From contig NC_030381.2 in NCBI RefSeq assembly GCF_001625215.2, forward strand, positions 51,607,214-51,671,213: 64,000 nt of DNA, given 5' to 3'. This DNA comes from Daucus carota subsp. sativus. Its lineage: Eukaryota; Streptophyta; Magnoliopsida; Apiales; Apiaceae. The notes under the pieces were generated by a model. It ran no database searches, was not told the origin of the DNA, and saw nothing but the letters and a program-made list of their open reading frames with translations. Of this stretch, positions 57,847 through 64,000 are shown one piece after another. Each line of letters begins with the position of its first letter. Position 1 is the stretch's first letter. A program made the translations under genes and the position numbers.

Positions 57847-57854
57847 TATATATA
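57847..57854 (+). promoter_or_regulatory. TATA box of NAC 2
   Basis: TATATATA 124 nt before the ATG at 57978, conserved with NAC 1. Confidence 0.6.
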
Positions 57855-57977
57855 CCCCTTTTCATGTCATATTCACCACGTTTTATTCATTAGAGCCTCC
57901 ACAAGTTTTAACACGTTCTTCAATTACACTAGTCGATCGATCTCTCTAGGTTTCACTTTCACTATCATAAATCAGTT

Positions 57978-59231
57978 ATGGCCTTGAAGCTTCCCGCAGG
58001 TTTTAAGTTTTGCCCCACTGACAAACAGCTCTTGGAGAATTACTTGAAACCCAAGATTCAGGGCACCCTTTCTTGGGATTTCATCCAGGAGAAGGACATC
58101 TACGGTCCCAACGCCACTCCATGGGAGATTTTCGATGACTCGTCCACTCAATGGGTAACCTCTGGTCATCAAAAATCTGTTTATGTGTTTACTCGTTTGA
58201 CAAGGATGGCGGATAAGGACTCATCGGGTGCGGGTAATGAAGGACACTACGTCAGGAGAGCAGGCTGTGGTACGTGGCATGTTGAAACAGGTCGTAAGAC
58301 CATCATGGACGATGGAAATAATCCTATTGGGGAGAGGAGGATGTTGGTTTTTCAGATTAATGATGGATTGAACAATGGAGTTACAGAGTACTATTGGAAT
58401 ATGCACGAGTATCTTTTGAAGGGGAATGATGATTATGTGGTTTGTCGGATTACTCTTGATATGTCAAAAACGGCCAAGGTTATAAGCACCCAAGAGGTTT
58501 CTGCAAGACGTGGCACGACTAAGTCTAAAGCAAGAAAGAAATCTACTACTACGCGTACTACTGTTGATGAGAGGGAGAAAGCAGTGTTGGTTGATAGTTT
58601 CTGCGGTTCAGGAAAGGAGGTGGCGTCGAATATTGATGGTTCTGGTCCTTCTGGATGCAGTTATGAGAATGAGAGATGTCATGGAGAGAGTAATGAGGCG
58701 ATCTATCAGAATCTGCTGGCCCCCATGAATACCCTTTGTCACGATGGCATGCCACTATATGATTATGTAGGATGGATTCCTACTGTTGAAGAACAAGAGG
58801 GATTACAAGTACTCAACGATGATCAGAGACTCAACAATGAAGAAGCTGCCCAACTAGCTGTAATACCTACGGATGAGGGTTCTCAAAACCTGGGGACAGT
58901 ATTATCAGATTTCAACGGCGGGTCTAATGATGAATTATATTTCGACTTGGATGATATGTTTGGTGCTGATTTCTGGTCAGACATTGACAATGTGCTGATG
59001 ATGGAGCCCCCACTGCCCAACAGTGACGCATCTTTGGACTTGGTGGGTTTTCTTGATGCTGCTGGTTCTTGGTCAGATAAAATATTGGAGGAAGCGGGGC
59101 AAGTCAACAACAATGTGCAGGAGCAACAGCAGCAATGGCAACAGCCTACGCAGAACATGAGTTGCCTGTTAGGGAAAAGGGAATCATTTGAAGCTCAAGA
59201 AGCAGCACCTACTAAGAGGCCTCGCATCTGA
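57978..59231 (+). CDS. Divergent NAC-domain transcription factor, intronless (NAC 2)
   Basis: A 417-residue inverted paralogue of NAC 1, about 85-90% identical by eye. The NAC domain spans about residues 4-155 (LPAGFKFCPTDKQLLENYL, DIYGPNATPWEIF, TWHVETGRKTI, GERRMLVFQI, TEYYWNMHEYLLKG, YVVCRITL). The tail has YFDLDDMFGADFWSDI, a Gln-rich run and the basic end TKRPRI, a possible nuclear signal. Differences from NAC 1 include loss of a few residues after FQIND and extra ones near the middle of the tail, all in frame, so both genes look functional. The micro-exon of a vanished F-box gene follows 1 kb downstream. Confidence 0.82.
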   Translation: MALKLPAGFKFCPTDKQLLENYLKPKIQGTLSWDFIQEKDIYGPNATPWEIFDDSSTQWVTSGHQKSVYVFTRLTRMADKDSSGAGNEGHYVRRAGCGTWHVETGRKTIMDDGNNPIGERRMLVFQINDGLNNGVTEYYWNMHEYLLKGNDDYVVCRITLDMSKTAKVISTQEVSARRGTTKSKARKKSTTTRTTVDEREKAVLVDSFCGSGKEVASNIDGSGPSGCSYENERCHGESNEAIYQNLLAPMNTLCHDGMPLYDYVGWIPTVEEQEGLQVLNDDQRLNNEEAAQLAVIPTDEGSQNLGTVLSDFNGGSNDELYFDLDDMFGADFWSDIDNVLMMEPPLPNSDASLDLVGFLDAAGSWSDKILEEAGQVNNNVQEQQQQWQQPTQNMSCLLGKRESFEAQEAAPTKRPRI

Positions 59232-59892
59232 TTTTGACTTGATGTTCTGATTTTATTTTTGGGCTTTCTTGTATAATGACGAAGGTGCTTATTAATCTTG
59301 CTGTTTAAGTTCCATGAATACTGATGAACACTGTCACATTGTGTATATGTGATTTCTTTCTTTGTTTATCATGTAATTTGTCATCTTTTCTGGGCTACAT
59401 TACCATTGTCATCTACATGGTACCATGAACTATTAATGTGTATGACTGTTAAGACTTTTTCCATTACTGATTAATATCTCTTGGTTTACTTGCGTTCTCA
59501 GAATGACTGATTTATAGCTTGTCAGCATTACGTTCTCCTTACTGTTGAATACTTTTATATAGTTGTTTAAATCAGAATGACTTAGTTTCCCTTGGTGTTG
59601 TCTGCTCTATCTTACAAGTCAGATGATTCTCTTGCGGGTACTTTGGATGTTCCACCCTTTGTTAAAACTGTCTTCTGACATCTACAATTATAAATGTGAT
59701 AATGGCTTACTTCTTCAGTACTTAAAGCAAGCTGAGAAGTTGTGTTAGTATTTTCTTTTACTTTTATTATGGACGTCGTCTGGCTTATGGGTTTCTGTTT
59801 CTGCAATTTCATGTGTTGAGTTGAGACATCTTTTTCTTGACTCTGGTTGATGGACATTCTTTCTGCAGCTAATGTTCTTACTCATATACTTA

Positions 59893-60230
59893 GGTTGTGT
59901 TCACTTGGCATGAATGGAATGGAGGGAGAATAGAATGAATTTTGTACTCTAAAATGGTGTTGCTTAAAGAAAATGTATATATTTTTCATTCCTTCAATCA
60001 TTCCAATCATACTATTTTAACTATAATTCTAACTCACATGTTTTGGAAGGAATGCTCATTCCATCTCTACATCATGTTATCATGTTTCTTTACCTACTTT
60101 CTCACAAGAAATTTAACTACATTCATATTTTGTCCCTATTATTTCATACTTTCTTTTTTTCTCCTTAAAACTTTTATATAATTTTTCATTCCATTCTCCC
60201 CTCATTCCTTTCGATGAAGTGAACACAGCC
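59893..60230. mobile_element. PIF/Harbinger-type MITE (GGTTGTGTTCACTT ends)
   Basis: A 338-bp element with inverted ends GGTTGTGTTCACTT and AAGTGAACACAGCC, flanked by TTA at 59890-59892 and 60231-60233. The next inner parts (GGAATGGAGGGAGAA and TTCTCCCCTCATTCC) also pair. No coding capacity. It lies about 30 bp before the relic F-box micro-exon, in former intron DNA. Confidence 0.8.
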
Positions 60231-60259
60231 TTAGTAAGTGTTGATTTCATCTCTTGCGG

Positions 60260-60340
60260 GGATGATTACCTTTCCAGGGGATTCAAACTTAGGCTGTTGC
60301 CACTTGAAGGATTAAAATATGAAACAGTAAATAACCAGGT
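60260..60340 (+). pseudogene. Relic micro-exon of a lost F-box gene
   Basis: 60261-60296 would encode DDYLSRGFKLRL, the 12-residue tail of the array F-box genes, but the acceptor TTGCAG is TTGCGG and the stop (TAA/TAG) is TTG. The following 40 nt and the GTAGAAAC donor match the 3' UTR part of the broken gene at 61503 (GAAGGATTAAAATATG). No first exon precedes it; NAC 2 stands where that exon would be expected. It is therefore the remnant of a ninth array-type gene. Confidence 0.8.
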
Positions 60341-60399
60341 AGAAACTTCTCCAAATCTAACTCGGTTGCGAGGAGGTCTTCCAGAAACCATGTTTTTTT

Positions 60400-61502
60400 C
60401 TTCCCTGTTGTAAGTTTGAGTCTTCGGTTCCTTTGTGGTAACCCTCTTCTGTTGGAGTGCTCACTTCTTTAGGTTGTGAAGCAGTTAAATTTGTCATTGC
60501 ACAATAGAATGTGAGAAGCATTTAGTAATCACCTGCACACAAATAAACTATCAATCTTAATTAATATTTTTATTAATTATTTTTAAATTTTTATATATTA
60601 ATTTAATTCTGTTGAAAAAATAACATAGATTTAAAAAAATTAATTTTTAAATTATGAAATTTAATAAATCTTAAAAATATATGATACCCTTTAAATCCTA
60701 AAACTTAAAAGATATCATTATACACACCCTGTTTTAAGAAAACTTTTCTTATATATATTTTCTATTAAGCTAAAATCAAAATCATGTTCAAATTTAATAA
60801 TCCAAATACCAATATGTGAAATTACATTAAGTTGAGACCCAAAAGTATAATTTTGCCATTAGTCAAGGGCAGACACAATACTTTAATTTTTCAGTCCCCA
60901 AAGCGTTCTCCGAGTCTCCGACCGAATTGAGTTAAGCAAAATTAGGACACAAAGCAACTAAAGACAGCAGTCAGAGAACAATCTGTTGTGGAATGAGATG
61001 TTATAGTTTAAACACACACACATTATTGTTAAAACCCTAGGAAACATGGTATGTTGTGAATTCATGCTTGTAGTTTTGTCTGTGTAATTGATCTTGTTGT
61101 TTTTAAATTAACTTGTATTGTTGTTGTTTTTTTTTGATCAAAGGTATTGTTGTTAGTTATGTGTAATTAATGTCATTCGATTCGTGATGTTTAGGTAGCA
61201 TTAGGAAGTCATAATTGGGTTAATGATGTGCAATTAGTACTAGCAACTCAAATTAACGAAGTGAATATTATTCGCATAATGAAATTCAATATGTAGAAGA
61301 TTATAAGGTTGTCAAAACTTGAGGTTACAACAACTGGGGTAGTTGCTGGATGTGTGTGTGTGTATTATCTTCACTCGTGCTGTAAGAATTACAGCTCACG
61401 TTTTTGAGGTATGTAGATCAAGAAATGTGTGCTTGTTTTACTCACAATATTCCACTGTGTTTCTGCGTAGATTAGCTTTTTACTCCCAGATTAGATACAT
61501 TA
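60400..61502. promoter_or_regulatory. Spacer and upstream region of the broken F-box gene
   Basis: AT-rich spacer, then at 60916-60950 the CTCCGACCG ... AAAATTAGGACAC block shared with genes B and F (probable first exon). A GT repeat lies at 61349-61364. No coding region. Confidence 0.5.
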
Positions 61503-63707
61503 TTGAAGATGGAACTTCCTTCCGAATTGTTGGATGAGATACTCTACCGCCTTCCAGTCAAGCATCTTCTGCGGTGTAGATGTGTGTCTAAAGAATGGTG
61601 CTCCCTAATCGATAGCACCCCATTTGCTAAAAAACATCTCAAAAGGGCCCTTGAGGGCAATGAAGACGGTCTCATTATAAATGAACGCGGAAAGTTTTAC
61701 TTGGCAGAGGATTTTAAGCCTAATTTGGATGGTGGTGATAGTCATGAAGTTGTTGCTGTAGACATAAACGATCCCCTCAAGACTCTTATCTCTGGTGCTG
61801 ATTTTGTTGGTTCTGCCACGTGCCAATGGTCTAGTTTGTGTGTCCAAGAATATGATGAATGAGTTTTTTGTATTCAATCCATCAACCAGGAAGTCAAGAA
61901 AGATACCTAGTGCCCCTGCTGAATTTCCTCATTCTTTTCAGAGGACTGAGACTTCCCTTTGTGGCTTTGGATATGATTCTGTGAATGACGATTACAAGAT
62001 TGTCAAGATTGCTGAATGTTATTTTCAGTTTCATGGCAAAATGGTCATTGTCTACAGCCTCAAAACCAATTCTTGGAAACATATTTTGAATGTTCCAGCT
62101 CATACCACGCGTTTCTTTGGCGATTGGGGAATGTCTGCAAGTGGAGCTTTGCATTGGTTGGCCATCGATAATCCAATTAATGGCTCCCACATTATTGTTG
62201 GTTTTGATCTTGGGCTTGAACAGTTTAAAAAGCTCCCTGCTCCTGCTCTTGAGGGCCCTATTAATACCAGGTGTGTGGTTTCTGTTGGAAGTTCCCTTTG
62301 GATTCTTGATGAGTACCCTGATTCTCATAGAGATATGTGGGTAATGCTGAATAGTTCAGGGGGGGAAATTTCTTGGTCCAAAATACTCTCTAAACGCAGT
62401 GCACTTACATATTTAAGGTCTGTTAGACCTGTTTATATTTCAATGAGTGACCCGGGTATACTCTTCGAGGTGGACAGCTCACAACTTGTGTGGTATGACC
62501 TTGAAAGGAAAATGTTGAAAAATGTGAGGATTCGCGGGCCCACGGATAAGTTTGATCACATTGTACACTCAGAGTCTCATACAGCTCAACAAGGATAGTC
62601 CACCACTGAAGCCCTCTCAAAAAAAGCCACATAAGGAACATCAAAAGAGAAGGTAGAAAAATATTTCCGTTTGTTTGGTTTGTAGTTGTATTTCTCTGGC
62701 ATTCATTTTCATTTGACCTTTTGGTTTTTTAAGTTTTAATAAATGACATTGGCTTGTACATTAATCTTTTTTTTTGGGGTGATTTGTTAATGTATTTTGA
62801 AACCTATATTTGATTTCTTGACTAGTTTTTTGTGTAAACTGGGGCTTGCATAGCTTTTCTTCTTTTCTGGGCTATATTACCCATATGTCCTGTCACAGAA
62901 TGGGAGTTTGTTGGGTTTGCCTAATTGTTAATGACTCTTAAGCTGTACACTTACATCTGGAATAATCATTTACACGATACGGTGAACTTTAATGCGTAAT
63001 AGTGTTCATACAATTCGGATCAAAGTGTCGAAGGAGTTACTGAACTGATTGATATCTTTTGGTTTGCCAACCTATATAGCTTTTTTCATTAGAATTACCT
63101 TGTTTTTACTGTTGAATATTTTTCTAGTTCTTAACATCTCAACTTAATTTGTTCTTGTACTTGATTTTTAGTGATTAAGTCGAAAAACCCGAATTGCCTA
63201 TGTCTAAATCTAATGGTAAAAATCCCCAATACTGTTGATTCTTTTTCCAAAACTTAACAGAGTGATATATATAGTGATTTGAGTACTTTAAATGAGTCCC
63301 CATAGAGATCGGGTAGCTTGGTGAGATATTTTGACGATAATGGTGACCACTTTGATATAAAAACCCAAATTATAAATGCGATAGTGGCTCACTTAATCTG
63401 TGCTTTATGCAAGCAAAGAAGTTAATATATCCTTTTTCATGGGTTGTATGGCTTATAGTGTGCGGTTTACATATGATATACTAGTGGCGCGTATATATTA
63501 TTGTAAATAGAGGAATTAGTGTCCAGAAATCGCAATGCTCTTTTGTTAATGCCATTTCACTTGCTGAATTAGGATATCTTTTGCTTGACTCTGGTTCATG
63601 GACATTTCTTTCTGGAGCAAATATCCTTACTAATATCTTTACCATCTGTTGATTTCATTTCTTGCAGCGATGATTTCCTTTCCAAGGGATTCAAACTGAG
63701 GCTATAG
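61503..63707 (+). pseudogene. Broken F-box/FBA gene (gene G)
   Basis: Same architecture as gene F: exon 1 61503-62652, exon 2 63668-63707 (tail DDFLSKGFKLRL then TAG), 3' UTR intron 63748-63894. The F-box (ELLDEILYRLPVKHLLRCRC, SKEWCSLIDS) and FBA landmarks are all present, but exon 1 has two frameshifts relative to gene F. One is a 7-bp insertion near 61818-61824 (TGCCACGTGCC against GC in F). The other is a net loss of 2 bp near 62547-62560, just before the SLIQL region. Splice sites survive, although the base after the acceptor is C instead of G (Arg becomes Ser at the join). An intact FBA domain cannot be made from this allele. The lesions look young because the rest is well conserved. 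Confidence 0.85.
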
Positions 63708-63894
63708 AATACTAGAAGGATTAAAATATGGATGAGTACATAACAAGGTAGAAACTTTTTCAAGTCTCACTCAGTTGCTAGGAGGTCTTAGTAAATTTGA
63801 GTCTTCTGTTCCTTTGTGGCAACCCTTTTCTGTTGGAATAAAAATAATTGCACCATACCTAATATGATGGTTTGTGTATATCTTTATGTTGCAG

Positions 63895-64000
63895 GAACTA
63901 GATGGGATAGTATTAGACTTCTGTATCATGTTTGGAGTAAAAGGAATTTCTCCTTAGCGATTGACATATTTATGCTTTTTTCCTTGTTTATCACCCCTCC
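63895..64000 (+). other. 3' UTR exon of gene G, running to the window end
   Basis: Begins after TTATGTTGCAG and shares ATCATGTTTGGAG and following words with gene F's terminal exon. Its end lies beyond the window. Confidence 0.55.

Larger units (their letters stand above)
57783..59770 (+). repeat. Inverted duplication carrying NAC gene 2
   Basis: Partner of 41500-43275 in opposite orientation, from TCGGCGGTAATAT upstream to about 59770. Part of the 3' flank after about 59590 (AGTCAGATGATTCTC, GGGTACTTTGG) also resembles first-intron sequence of the F-box array genes. Confidence 0.75.

Noticed and set aside
61349-61365. GT dinucleotide run (also at 49470-49482)
   Set aside because: Ordinary microsatellites.

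Overview
The window is nuclear DNA of a flowering plant, almost certainly a eudicot. The evidence is AT-rich spacers, introns with GT/AG borders, a plant L1-type LINE, many MITEs, NAC transcription factors, a plant GH31 alpha-glucosidase and a large family of F-box proteins with F-box-associated (FBA/kelch-like) domains. Family or species cannot be fixed from the sequence alone.

Layout. 1-5250: two tandemly duplicated genes for small secreted proline/phenylalanine-rich proteins (1238-1567 and 3591-3917), duplicated with their promoters, and a third, unlike secreted proline-rich gene on the minus strand (4763-5203). 5530-6235: a hAT-type MITE. 7171-8289: a lone intronless F-box gene (minus). 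8608-14119: a nearly intact L1-type LINE with 12-16 bp target-site duplications and one in-frame stop in ORF2. 14170-22925: MITE-rich spacer that also carries a minus-strand F-box gene (17737-20602). 23065-64000: a plus-strand array of F-box/FBA genes (23065, 29212, 33824, 38094, 44360, 53963, and a broken copy at 61503). It is interrupted by an inverted pair of intronless NAC-like genes (41811-43088 minus, 57978-59231 plus) and a five-exon alpha-glucosidase gene (48197-52695).

The main structural result is that all eight array-type F-box genes share one unusual architecture. A long first coding exon ends in a Lys/Gln-rich linker. A phase-2 intron follows, then a 40-nt coding micro-exon for a conserved 12-residue tail (consensus D-[DG]-[FVY]-[LI]-S-[KR]-G-F-[KN]-L-[RKS]-L-stop), then a second intron in the 3' UTR that starts 7 to about 42 nt after the stop. 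Single-ORF gene calls would miss the tail, because the first splice donor brings in a stop within four codons in seven of the eight genes. An orphan copy of the micro-exon at 60260, with a mutated splice acceptor and a lost stop, marks a vanished F-box gene next to the second NAC gene.

Working together: F-box proteins are normally substrate receptors of SCF ubiquitin ligases. The array looks like a birth-and-death cluster of fast-diverging receptors (several live copies, one broken, one ghost), shaped by MITE and LINE insertions and local duplications. The NAC and alpha-glucosidase genes look like neighbours rather than pathway partners. No CRISPR, rRNA or tRNA gene was seen.
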